The position numbers and the translations under genes were made by a program. The notes below the pieces were generated by a model. That model worked only from the letters and a program-made list of their open reading frames with translations, was not told the origin of the DNA and searched no databases. Of a DNA stretch of 44,579 bases, positions 33,658 to 43,100 are shown piece after piece; positions within the stretch are counted from its first letter, which is position 1; each line of letters begins with the position of its first letter. The stretch is from assembly GCF_016583565.1 (NCBI RefSeq), contig NZ_NRRF01000043.1:1-44579 (forward strand). Direction: 5' to 3'. The stretch is from Thiocystis violacea (GTDB lineage Bacteria; Pseudomonadota; Gammaproteobacteria; Chromatiales; Chromatiaceae).

Positions 33658-35034
33658 CTAGCGTGCGTCACCTCTTGGCGCCCAATCCGGCATCGCCGCG
33701 GCCCCGCGTGAGGCGATGACCTCGCGATAGAAGCGGGCACTCGCCTTGGGCACTCGGGTCTGGTCGCGCGGGTCGACCTGAACCAGGCCAAAGCGCTTGT
33801 CGTAGCCTTCGGCCCACTCGAAGTTGTCCAGCAGGGACCAGGCGAAGTAGCCGCGCAGGTCGACATCCTGCGCGATGGCGGCTGCCGCGGCGGCGATGTG
33901 AGAGCGCAGATAGGCGACGCGCCTGGGATCCTCGACGCGCCCTGCGCGCGGCGGCGGATCGGCGAAGGCCGCGCCGTTTTCCGTGATGTAGAGGGGCGGA
34001 TTGGCGTAACGCTCCTTGAGCCAGAGCAGCGTCTGCGTGAGTCCCCGCGGATAGACCTCCCATCCCATGGCTGTCAGCTCGGCATCCGGCGGGCTGACGC
34101 GCGCCGCGCACAGGGGCGGCGCATCCGGGGCGGCGCGGACCAGACCGCGTGCGTAGTAGTTGACGCCGATGAAATCGCCGCTGTCCCGCAACCGCTCCAG
34201 GTCCGTCTCCGGGAAGTCCGGCCAGGCGAGCCCGAAGATGGATGCGAGTTCCTCCGGATAGCGGCCGAGCCGCAGCGGGTCCAGGAACCAGCGGTTGATG
34301 AAGGCGTCTCGCCGATTGGTCGCCTCCAGGTCCGCGGCCGACGGGGATTCGGGGTGCTGGGGCTCGAGATTGACCGCGATGCCGATCTGGTGCCGGCCAA
34401 GGCTGCGATAGGCCGCCACGGCCTGCGCATGGGCGAGCAGCAGATGGTGGGCCACCCTGGGTGTCTCGAAAAGGTCGCGGTGTCCGGGGGCCAGCTGGCC
34501 CTCGAGATAGCCGAGGACGGCGACGACCCAGGGCTCGTTCACCGTGATCCAGAAGGGCACGCGGTCGTCCAGTGCCCGGAAGAGGACCTCGGCGTAGTCC
34601 GCGAACCAGCGCGGGCTGTCCGGATTCAACCAGCCACCGCGGTCGTGCAGGGCGGCGGGGAGATCCCAGTGATAGAGGGTGGCCATGGGCCGGATGCCGC
34701 GCTCCAGCAAGGCGTCGACCAGGCGCGCGTAGAAGTCCAGCCCCTGTTGGTTGACCGCGCCACGCCCCTCGGGCAACACGCGCCCCCAGGCCACGCTGAA
34801 ACGGTAACTGTCCAGGCCCAGGTCCGCCATGATGGCGACGTCGTCCAGGTAGCGATGGTAGTGATCGCAGGCCAGGTCGCCAGTCTCGCCCCGCGCGACC
34901 CGCCCCGGCGTGTGGGCGAAGCGGTGCCAGATGCTGGGGCCGGCGCCCCCGGCGAGCGGAAAGCCCTCGATCTGGTAGGCCGAGGTCGCGGCTCCCCAGA
35001 GGAAGCCGGCCGGAAACGGGGCCGCAGGGCTCAT
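33658..35034 (-). CDS. GH1 family beta-glucosidase
   Basis: A 458-residue GH1 (beta/alpha)8-barrel enzyme that removes terminal beta-linked glucose (or related sugars) from oligosaccharides. The acid/base Glu167 lies in TVNEPW and the nucleophile Glu352 in YITENG; FPAGFLWGAATSAYQIEG opens the barrel. There is no signal peptide, so it is cytosolic. The ATG at 35034 has GGAGG upstream and overlaps the transporter stop (ATGA), so the two are coupled. With a transporter and a phosphorylase nearby, it probably hydrolyses imported gluco-oligosaccharides; linkage specificity cannot be read from sequence. Confidence 0.95.
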   Translation of the reverse strand: MSPAAPFPAGFLWGAATSAYQIEGFPLAGGAGPSIWHRFAHTPGRVARGETGDLACDHYHRYLDDVAIMADLGLDSYRFSVAWGRVLPEGRGAVNQQGLDFYARLVDALLERGIRPMATLYHWDLPAALHDRGGWLNPDSPRWFADYAEVLFRALDDRVPFWITVNEPWVVAVLGYLEGQLAPGHRDLFETPRVAHHLLLAHAQAVAAYRSLGRHQIGIAVNLEPQHPESPSAADLEATNRRDAFINRWFLDPLRLGRYPEELASIFGLAWPDFPETDLERLRDSGDFIGVNYYARGLVRAAPDAPPLCAARVSPPDAELTAMGWEVYPRGLTQTLLWLKERYANPPLYITENGAAFADPPPRAGRVEDPRRVAYLRSHIAAAAAAIAQDVDLRGYFAWSLLDNFEWAEGYDKRFGLVQVDPRDQTRVPKASARFYREVIASRGAAAMPDWAPRGDAR

Positions 35035-36830
35035 AGATCCTCCACATCCGACGCTGGCGGCCGGTGCTTGCGCGCGCCGGAGCCCTTGCCGCCCGGGCGG
35101 TCGCTGTCCGCTGCGTCGTTCGACGTCGGGGGGCGGATGCGCCACGAGCCGTCTGCCGCGATCTCGAGCAGGCGGTCGTAGAAACGCGGATCGTCATCCA
35201 TGTCGCCCAGGGTGAGATAGGTGATGCCCTGATTGCGCAGCAGATTCAGCAGCTCGCCCAGCGAACACTCGCTCAGGCTGCGGCTGGGGTGATCCAGGAA
35301 GACGAAGCGCGGCGAGGCGAGCAGAACCCGCGCGAAGCTCAGGCGTTGCTGTTCGCTCAACGAGAGGAGGTCACCCCAGTCGTGCTCCGTATCCAGGCCG
35401 CCGGCCTTGGCCAGTGCCTGCTGGAGGTTGAGCGATTCGAGGCTGGCGAGGATCTGCCAGTCCGGCAGCCAGCGCTCCTGCGCCGTGCGCAGGAGGATCT
35501 CGCGCAGGGTGCCGGGCGGGACATAGGGGCGCTCCGGCAGGAAGAAGATGGCATCGTGCCCGGGGTGCAGGATACGGCCCTCGCCGCGATACCAGAGATC
35601 CGCGGTCGCCCGGAACAGCGCCTTCTCCGCCGCCTCGCTGGTCGAGCGCACCAGCAGACAGACGCCCGAGGGGACGGAGAGGCTCAGATCCTTCAGCAGG
35701 AGTCGGCCGTCACGCTGGGCGTTGAGCGTCAGGTGCTCGAAGGCGATGCTGCCGCAGTCCTCGCAGAATTCCACCTTGGGCGCCTGCTCCGGGCCTGTCT
35801 GGGTCATGGCGTCGCGCAGCGCATTGAGACGCGCCACCACCGCGGTGTAGGTCGAGATCGACTGGAACTGGGTGACGATCAGGGAGAAGGCCCCGAGCAG
35901 ATGCCCGAAGGCCACGGCGGACTGGGTGATGACGCCGAACTCGGCGTGCCCCTTGATGAACAGGGGGGCGACGAAGAGCGCCGGGATGATCTGGATCAGA
36001 TAGTTGTAGCCGGTGGTGAAGAAGCCGAGGTTCCGGTTGACCTCGATGATGCGCTGGAAGTTGGACGTGAGCTGATCCAGGCGGTATCTCAGTCGGACCC
36101 TGAGGCGCTCCTCGCGCCTGAGCAGGGCGACGGACTCCGCGTTCTCGCGCACATGGACCAGGCGCGAGCGGAAGTTGGCCTCGCGGTCGAGCTGATCGTA
36201 GTTGAGCTTGACCAGCGGTTTGCCGAGATAGATGGTCAGCAGCGAGCCGAGGATGGAGTAGGCGACCGCGACCACGAAGAGCAGGGGGCTGATGGTCCAG
36301 AGTACGCCCGAGAAGGCCACCACCGTGAAGGTCGCGTTGAGGAACATCAGGGTGAAGGAGAGGGTCGTGGCCGTGAGCGCGCGGATGTCCTCGGAGATGC
36401 GTTGGTCTGGGTTCGGCAGCTGACCGCTGGAATGCAGCCGGAAATAGGTGCGGTCGTCCAGGTAACGGTCGATCGCCTGCTGGGTGAGCCATTTGCGCCA
36501 GATCAGGCCCAGCTTCTCCTCGGTGTAGCGATAGATGACCGCAACGACAGTGGAAATGCCCAAGACGAAGATGAAGAGCAGGGCATAGTGCACGAAGCCC
36601 TGCATGTCCTGATGCTCGACCGCCGTCATGAAATCCCGGTTCATATAGCTGTTGAGCACGTTCAGGCCGTTCATCGCAAACAGAAAGAGGATCAACAGCA
36701 CGAAGAGCAGCTTGGCCTGCCCGCCGATCTCGGAGGCGCCGAGCTGGCGCATCATGAGGAGGAAGCGGTTCCAGATCGCAGGCGTCATGGGAACCTTGAA
36801 GGCGTTCAGGAGGGGCCAGATGATGCGCAT
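35031..36830 (-). CDS. SbmA/YddA-type ABC half-transporter with a degenerate ATPase
   Basis: A 599-residue half-transporter: membrane domain (about residues 35-340, SbmA/BacA/YddA type) plus a nucleotide-binding-like domain (about 352-565). The fold is kept but every ATPase motif is altered. The P-loop reads RSTSEAAEKA (395-404) instead of GxSGxGKS; the Q-loop Gln is Glu (LPERPY, 433). The signature is LSLSEQQR (488-496), not LSxGEQQR; the Walker B Glu is His (FLDHPS, 514) and the H-loop His is Asp (LGDMD). ATP hydrolysis is therefore unlikely, and transport may be proton-driven, as for SbmA. The ATG at 36830 gives the usual N-terminus. It is coupled to the GH1 gene. Confidence 0.88.
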   Translation of the reverse strand: MRIIWPLLNAFKVPMTPAIWNRFLLMMRQLGASEIGGQAKLLFVLLILFLFAMNGLNVLNSYMNRDFMTAVEHQDMQGFVHYALLFIFVLGISTVVAVIYRYTEEKLGLIWRKWLTQQAIDRYLDDRTYFRLHSSGQLPNPDQRISEDIRALTATTLSFTLMFLNATFTVVAFSGVLWTISPLLFVVAVAYSILGSLLTIYLGKPLVKLNYDQLDREANFRSRLVHVRENAESVALLRREERLRVRLRYRLDQLTSNFQRIIEVNRNLGFFTTGYNYLIQIIPALFVAPLFIKGHAEFGVITQSAVAFGHLLGAFSLIVTQFQSISTYTAVVARLNALRDAMTQTGPEQAPKVEFCEDCGSIAFEHLTLNAQRDGRLLLKDLSLSVPSGVCLLVRSTSEAAEKALFRATADLWYRGEGRILHPGHDAIFFLPERPYVPPGTLREILLRTAQERWLPDWQILASLESLNLQQALAKAGGLDTEHDWGDLLSLSEQQRLSFARVLLASPRFVFLDHPSRSLSECSLGELLNLLRNQGITYLTLGDMDDDPRFYDRLLEIAADGSWRIRPPTSNDAADSDRPGGKGSGARKHRPPASDVEDL

Positions 36831-37021
36831 CGCAGCGGTCACCGTTCGAGTGTGGGTGAGGGGGGCGGTCGGGTTTCGGTCAGGTGAGTCCGCGCGCCAG
36901 GTGACTTTGGGCCTGGTGCAGTATAGCGTAGACCCCAGCAGCGCCGAGATGCATTCGCCGTCGCCCTGGAGCCCGCGTCCGGCGCCCTCGGTCTCATGCC
37001 CCATTGTTGAGGATCGACTGC
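36831..37021. promoter_or_regulatory. Divergent promoter region of the glucan genes
   Basis: This 191-base gap separates the leftward transporter/GH1 pair from the rightward six-hairpin/GH94 unit, so it must carry both promoters and is the natural site of joint control. A -10-like TATAGC is at 36922-36927 on the plus strand, without a convincing -35. No clear operator palindrome is seen. Confidence 0.5.
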
Positions 37022-40000
37022 ATGCAAATCCTGGATCTGGATGATTTCTCGGATCTCTCCGCCTGGTCTGCCATCGTCTCCGGACAGGCCCAGCTCGCCC
37101 TGGTGCCGGACTCGGGTCCGGATGGCTCGTCGATGCGGTTGAGCTTCGATTTCGGCGAGGGCGGCGGCTTCGTGGTCGCGCGCAAGACCCTGCGTCTGTC
37201 GCTGCCGGACAGCTTCGCCTTGCTGATGCGGGTGCGGGCGCGGGCGCCCGCCAACGCCTTCGAGTTCAAGCTGATCGACCCCAGTGGCGAGAACGTCTGG
37301 CGCTTCCGGGACGAGTCCTTCGATTTTGGCGCGGACTGGCACCGCATCCGCATCGCCAGCCGCCAGATCGACTTCGGCTGGGGACCGGCGGGCGGTGGCG
37401 CGCCGGGCGAGATCGGCGCCATCGAGATCGCCGTCACGGCGGGGCCAGGGGGGCGCGGCGATCTCTGGCTCTCGGATCTGAGGTTGGAGGACCGCACCCC
37501 CTCGCGGGCACCGGTTGCGCGGGCATCCAGCAGCCGGCCGGAGCATGGCGCCGCCTGCGTCCTGGACGGACAGCCGGACAGCTTCTGGTCCCCGGAGCAC
37601 CTGCCTGCCTGGGTCGAACTCGACTATCACGAGCCCTGCGACTACGGCGGACTGGTCTTGCACTGGAATTCGCCCGAGCCGCGCTCGTTCAAAGTTCTGG
37701 CGAGCGCCGAGGGGGACGCCTGGACGTCCATCTATGAGGCGCCGCGGTCCGTCGGTGCGCGCAGCTATGTCTACCTGCCGCGCGGCTGCTCGCGGTTGCT
37801 CCGGCTCACCATCAGTGGTCGGGAGGCTGACGCGGCGCCCGGGCTGGTGGGCTTCGAGCTGCAGCCCGAGAGCTTTGCGCGCTCCATCAACGACTTCTTC
37901 CACCGTCTGGCCGAGGACTCGCAACGCGGCCGCTACCCGCGCTGGCTCTACCGCGAGCAGAGCTATTGGACCCCGGTCGACATCCCGGACGGCACCATCC
38001 CGGCACTCTTCAACGAGGAGGGCATGGTGGAGGTCGTGCGCGCCGGCTATTGCATCGAACCCATGCTGAGCGTGCAGGGCGAGCTGCTGACCTGGGCCGA
38101 CTGCACCGTCCAGCAGTCGCTGGCGCAGCCGCCGCTGCCGATCCCGGAGTCGACCTGGCTCTCGGCCGGCCTGGCCCTGACCACGACGGCCTTCGCGGAG
38201 GGTCCGCCGGAGCGGGCCTGGCTCTACCTGCGCTACCGTCTGGAGAACCACCGCTCGGCCTCCCTGCGGGCCAGCCTCTATGCGGCGATTCGCCCCTTCC
38301 AGGTCTCGCCGCCCTGGCAGGGCTACAAGGACATCGGTGGCGTGCGCCACCTGCGCATCATCGCCCTCAAGGCGGGGGCCGTACGGGTCAATGGCCGCCT
38401 GGCGCTGGTCCCCATCTCGCCGCTGGCGGGCTTCGGGGCGGCGACCTTCGACGAGGGCTCCATCGCCGACTATGTCGCCGACGATACCCTGCCGGCGGCG
38501 CAGGAGGTTCTGGACATGTTCGGCTTCGCCTCTGGCGCCCTGCGCTTCGATCTGACCGTCGAGCCGGGCGGCTCGCAAGACATCTGGCTCGCCGCGCCGC
38601 TCGGCGAGCGGCAGGACGCCGATCCCCGGGACGTCGCGGGCGAGGACTTCGACGGCGAGGGGCGGCTCGGCGCGGCGCTCGAGCAATGGTCGCAGCGGCT
38701 CGGCGGCGTTGAGATGAGGCTCCCCGCAGTGGCCCAAGACTACTGGGAGTGCGCCAAGACCGCGCTCGCCCACATCCTCATCAATCGCGATGGCCCGGCC
38801 TTGCAGCCTGGACCGCGCCGCTACACCCGCTCATGGATCCGCGACGGTGCGGTCATGGCCGCGGCACTGCTGCGCTTCGGCTGCGTGCGCGAGGCGGGCG
38901 ACTTCATCCGCTGGTACGCCCAGTTTCAGGCGGAGGATGGCAACGTACCCTGTTGCGTCGACCGCCAGGGCGTCGATTGGCTGGCCGAGCATGACAGCCA
39001 CGGCCAGTTCATCTTCGCCGTGGCGGATTACTACCGCTTTTCCGGCGACCGTCAGCTCGTCGAGGCGCTGTGGCCGGCCGTGCGCAAGGCCGTCGCCTAT
39101 CTCGAGCAGCTGCGCGCCGGGCGCATGACGCCGCACTATCAGACCAACAAGCATCGCGCCTGCTTCGGCCTGCTGCCCGAGTCGGTCAGTCACGAGGGCT
39201 ACCTGGCCCACCCGGTCCATTCCTACTGGGACGACTTCTGGGCGCTGCGCGGCCTCAAGGACGCCGCCGAGCTGGCGCTGGTGATGGGCGACAGCGCCAA
39301 GGTCGCGCACGACGGACTCCTGCGCGACGATTTCCGCGCCACCTTGCACGTCTCCATTGGCCGGACCATGCAGGAGCGCGGCATCGAGTTTCTGCCTGGA
39401 TCCGTCGAATGGGCGGACCCGGATCCGACCGCGACGGCCAACGCCCTGACGCTCATCGACGAAAGCCACCGGCTGCCCGGTCCGGCCATGCAGCACAGCT
39501 TCGACCTCTTCATGCAACGCTTCCGGGACGTGCATGGCCGCAACCCGGTGCCCTGGACCAACTACACCGCCTATGAGATCCGCATCGTGGGCGCCTTGGT
39601 CCGTCTCGGGCGGCGCGACGACGCGCACGAGCTGCTGCGCTTCTATCTGAGCGACCGGCGTCCGGCGGTCTGGAACCAGTGGCCCGAGATCACCTGGAGG
39701 GATCCCCGGGCGCCGGGTCACCAGGGCGATCTGCCGCACGCCTGGATCGGCGCCGAATACTGCCTGGCGTTCCGCGACCTCTTCGCCTATGAGCGCGAGG
39801 CCGACCATTCGCTGGTGATCGCCGCCGGCATTCCCACCGACTGGCTGGACGCCGGCGAGATTTCGGTGCGCGGGTTGCCGACCATCTACGGCCCGCTCGA
39901 CCTCGACATCAAGCGCACGCAGGGCGAGGCCTTCTGGGTGCGGGTCGCCGGCGATCTGAAGCTCCCGATCGGCGGTCTGCGGATCGCGGTCCCGCTGCCG

Positions 40001-40105
40001 GGTCCCCTGGTGAGCGTCGCGGTGAACGGCGAGCAGACCCGGGATTTCAACGCCACGGAGGCGCGTGTCACGACCCTCCCGGCCGAGGTCAGCCTGGTCG
40101 GCTGA
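37022..40105 (+). CDS. Discoidin / six-hairpin glycosidase-like protein
   Basis: A 1027-residue cytosolic protein (no signal peptide) with at least four parts. Residues 1-160 form a beta-sandwich like carbohydrate-binding modules (LSFDFGEGGGFVVARKTLRL). Residues about 168-285 are an F5/8 type C (discoidin) domain. A beta-rich region (about 330-560) follows, then an (alpha/alpha)6 domain (about 565-945) with SWIRDGAVMAAALLRFG, VDWLAEHDSHGQF, GLLPESVSHEGY (near 718) and YWDDFWALRG (near 735). Such domains are found in GH15-, GH63- and GH94-like enzymes; the exact family is not clear. ATG at 37022 has GAGGA eight bases upstream; a TTG at 37004 is possible. It lies 33 bases before the GH94 gene. 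Confidence 0.8.
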   Translation: MQILDLDDFSDLSAWSAIVSGQAQLALVPDSGPDGSSMRLSFDFGEGGGFVVARKTLRLSLPDSFALLMRVRARAPANAFEFKLIDPSGENVWRFRDESFDFGADWHRIRIASRQIDFGWGPAGGGAPGEIGAIEIAVTAGPGGRGDLWLSDLRLEDRTPSRAPVARASSSRPEHGAACVLDGQPDSFWSPEHLPAWVELDYHEPCDYGGLVLHWNSPEPRSFKVLASAEGDAWTSIYEAPRSVGARSYVYLPRGCSRLLRLTISGREADAAPGLVGFELQPESFARSINDFFHRLAEDSQRGRYPRWLYREQSYWTPVDIPDGTIPALFNEEGMVEVVRAGYCIEPMLSVQGELLTWADCTVQQSLAQPPLPIPESTWLSAGLALTTTAFAEGPPERAWLYLRYRLENHRSASLRASLYAAIRPFQVSPPWQGYKDIGGVRHLRIIALKAGAVRVNGRLALVPISPLAGFGAATFDEGSIADYVADDTLPAAQEVLDMFGFASGALRFDLTVEPGGSQDIWLAAPLGERQDADPRDVAGEDFDGEGRLGAALEQWSQRLGGVEMRLPAVAQDYWECAKTALAHILINRDGPALQPGPRRYTRSWIRDGAVMAAALLRFGCVREAGDFIRWYAQFQAEDGNVPCCVDRQGVDWLAEHDSHGQFIFAVADYYRFSGDRQLVEALWPAVRKAVAYLEQLRAGRMTPHYQTNKHRACFGLLPESVSHEGYLAHPVHSYWDDFWALRGLKDAAELALVMGDSAKVAHDGLLRDDFRATLHVSIGRTMQERGIEFLPGSVEWADPDPTATANALTLIDESHRLPGPAMQHSFDLFMQRFRDVHGRNPVPWTNYTAYEIRIVGALVRLGRRDDAHELLRFYLSDRRPAVWNQWPEITWRDPRAPGHQGDLPHAWIGAEYCLAFRDLFAYEREADHSLVIAAGIPTDWLDAGEISVRGLPTIYGPLDLDIKRTQGEAFWVRVAGDLKLPIGGLRIAVPLPGPLVSVAVNGEQTRDFNATEARVTTLPAEVSLVG

Positions 40106-40138
40106 TCCAACCGCGAGCACGATTCGGAGCGAGCAGGC

Positions 40139-43100
40139 ATGGACAATGACACCTTCACGGATCCCATGGGTCCGGAGTCGGCCACCCATGGACTGAGCAA
40201 CGGCCGGCTGGAGGTCCTCATCACGGACTCCGGCGCGGGTCAGACCAGCTGGAACGGGCTGGCGCTCACCCGGTGGCGCGCGGATCCCATCCAGGACGAT
40301 CTCGGGAGCATTCTCTATCTGAGGGACCTGGACTCCGGCCACTTCTGGTCGCTCGGCTACCAACCGACCCGCGTTCCGCCATCCCTCTACCGGACCCGCT
40401 GCCAGGACGGGTGTTTTCTGCTCGAACGCGAGGATCAGGGCATCGCCGCCCGCCTGGAACTCAGCCTCGACGCGGGCAAAGACCTCGAACGCCGCCGTCT
40501 GCGGCTCACCAATGGCTCGGACCTCCCGCGCCGGATCGAGCTCACGAGCTATCTGGAGGTGGTGCTCCTGCATGCCGGCGCGGATGCCGCGCACCCGGCC
40601 TTCGCCAAGCTCTTCGTCCAGACCGAGCGCGATCCGGCGACAGGCGCTTTGCTCGCGCACCGGCGCCCGCGCGGGAAGGACGAGTCCTGGCCCTGGATGC
40701 TGCATGCCTTGATCGGTGCCTCCGCCGATGCCTGGGAGACGGACCGCGCGGCCTTTCTCGGTCGCGGTCGCACGCCCGCGCGTCCTCTCGCCTTGACCTC
40801 GGATCGGCCGCTCGACGGACACCTCGGCAACGTCCTGGATCCCATCCTTGCGCTGCGCGCCCGCGTCGATCTGGACCCCGGACAGGCCGTCGAGCTGACC
40901 TGGCTCACGGGTGCCGCGCCGGACCGCGCGGGCGCCCTTGCGCTGCTGGACGGCGAGGGCGTGGCCCGAGTCGGGCAGACATCCCCGCCACCGGCTCAGG
41001 AGGCACCGACGCCAGCGCCCGCCGCCGAGGCGGTCGACGGACTTCGCCTCTTCAATGGCTATGGCGGTTTCCGCGCCGACGGCCGCGCCTACGAGATCCG
41101 TCTGCCGCATGAGGGAGAGGACCATCGGCGCCCGCCACAGCCCTGGATCAACGTCATCGCCAATCCCCGCTTCGGCTGCCTGGTGAGCGAGTCCGGCGCC
41201 GGTTACACCTGGTCGCGCAACAGCCAGGCGAACCGTCTCACGCCCTGGTCCAACGATCCGGTCAGCGATCCGCACGGCGAAGCGCTCTATCTGCGCGACG
41301 AGGCGAGCGGCGAGGCGTGGTCGCCCATGCCGGGTCCGCGCCCGGCGCCCGTCGACTACCGGGCGACACATGGCCTGGGGTTCTCGCGCTTCGAGGCCGA
41401 GCACGCCGGTCTCGCGCAGGAGACGACGCTCTTCGTCCCGCGCGAGGATCCACTGCGGGTGCTACGCCTGCGTCTCACCAATCTGGGCAGCCAACCAAGG
41501 CGCTTATCGCTCTTCAGCTATCAACGCCTGGTCATGGGCAACCAGTCGGCGACCGAGAGCCCGATCGAGACGGCGCTCGATGCCGGGCGAGCCCTCCTGC
41601 GCGCCACCAATCCCGCCGCTGGCGACTTCGCCGGCGGGATCGCCTTCGCGACAGCGGTCACCTCTGGCGCTCTCATCGAGCAGCGTGCTTTTACCTGTGA
41701 TCGGCTGGCCTTCATGGGTCGGCACGCCGATCCGACGGCACCCGCGGCCCTTGCGCCGGGCATGCGCCTGAATGGCGCCCGCGGTGTCGGGCTGGATCCC
41801 TGCTTCGGTCAGCAGCTGCAAGCGTTTATCCAGCCAGGGGAAACTCTGACCTGCGATTTTCTGCTCGGCGAGGTGATGAGCGACGCAGACCTCAGTGGCC
41901 TCTTGGCGCGCTACCAGGACACGGCCGCGATCGGGGCCGCACTGGATGAGGCCCTGGGCTTCTGGGACGACCTGGTCTCGCACGTCCAGGTGGAGACGCC
42001 CGAGCCGGCGATCGACCTCATGCTCAACGGCTGGCTGCTCTACCAGAACCTCGGCTGCCGGATCTGGGCGCGCTCGGCCTTCTACCAGTCCGGCGGCGCC
42101 TACGGCTACCGCGACCAGCTCCAGGATGCCGCCGCGCTCGCCGCGATCCGGCCGGATCTGACACGCGAGCAGATCCTGTTGCATGCGGCCCACCAGTTCG
42201 CCGAGGGCGACGTCCTGCATTGGTGGCACCCGCGGCCCCTGGAGCGCGGGCTGCGAACGCGCTTCTCGGACGACCTGCTCTGGCTGCCCTATCTGACCGC
42301 GCACTATGTCCGGGTGACGGGCGATCGGGCGATTCTGGACGAACAGATCCCCTACCTGAGCGCCCCAGAGCTGGCGCCGGGACAGGACGAGGACTACCTG
42401 AAACCGACCCCGAGCGGCGAGAGCGCCGATCTCTACGACCACGGCTGCCGCGCCATCGACCGCTCCCTGACGCTCGGCGCACACGGGCTACCGCTCATGG
42501 GCACGGGGGACTGGAACGACGGCATGAACCGCGTCGGCCGCGAGGGGCGTGGTGAAAGCGTCTGGATGGCCTTCTTCCTCCATCGCATCCTCGGCGACTT
42601 CATCCCGCTCTGCGAGGCGCGCGGCGACCGGCGCCGGATCGAGGTCTACCGTGCCCATCAAGCGGATCTGGAAGCGGCCCTGGAGACGGCCGGCTGGGAC
42701 GGCGGCTGGTACCGACGCGCCTACGACGACGACGGAGCCCCGCTCGGATCCGCCGCCGATGCCGAGTGCCGCATCGACGCCCTCGTGCAGTCCTGGGCGG
42801 TGATCTCGGGCGCGGTTCCGCGCGCACGCGCCGAGCAGGCCCTCGACGCCATGGAGACAGAGCTGGTCAGCGAGTCCGAGCGGCTGATTCGGCTGCTGAC
42901 GCCCCCGTTCGTCGACACGCCCAAGGATCCAGGCTACATCAAGGGCTATGTCGCCGGGGTGCGCGAGAACGGCGGTCAGTACACCCACGCGGCGTGCTGG
43001 GCCATCAAGGCGCTGGCGGAGCTGGGGCGGCGCGAGCGCGCGGCGCCGCTGCTGGCCATGCTGAGTCCGGTCAGTCACACCCGAACGCCCCGGGACGTCT

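Noticed and set aside
32145..33866. 573-codon minus-strand open frame opposite opgH
   Set aside because: opgH motifs are certain on the plus strand; the minus-strand protein has no recognisable domain.
35064..36887. 607-codon plus-strand open frame opposite the transporter gene
   Set aside because: Highly charged, Glu/Gln/Arg-rich shadow without membrane segments or motifs; the minus-strand transporter is supported by its domains.
36839..38773. 644-codon minus-strand open frame opposite the discoidin protein
   Set aside because: Composition is that of a reverse-strand shadow, and it would cover the divergent promoter region.
38831..41404. 857-codon open frame on the minus strand across the six-hairpin and GH94 genes
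   Set aside because: It is the complement of two genes with clear domains and motifs. Its protein is Arg/Ala/Gly/Val-rich with no family features, as expected in GC-rich DNA.
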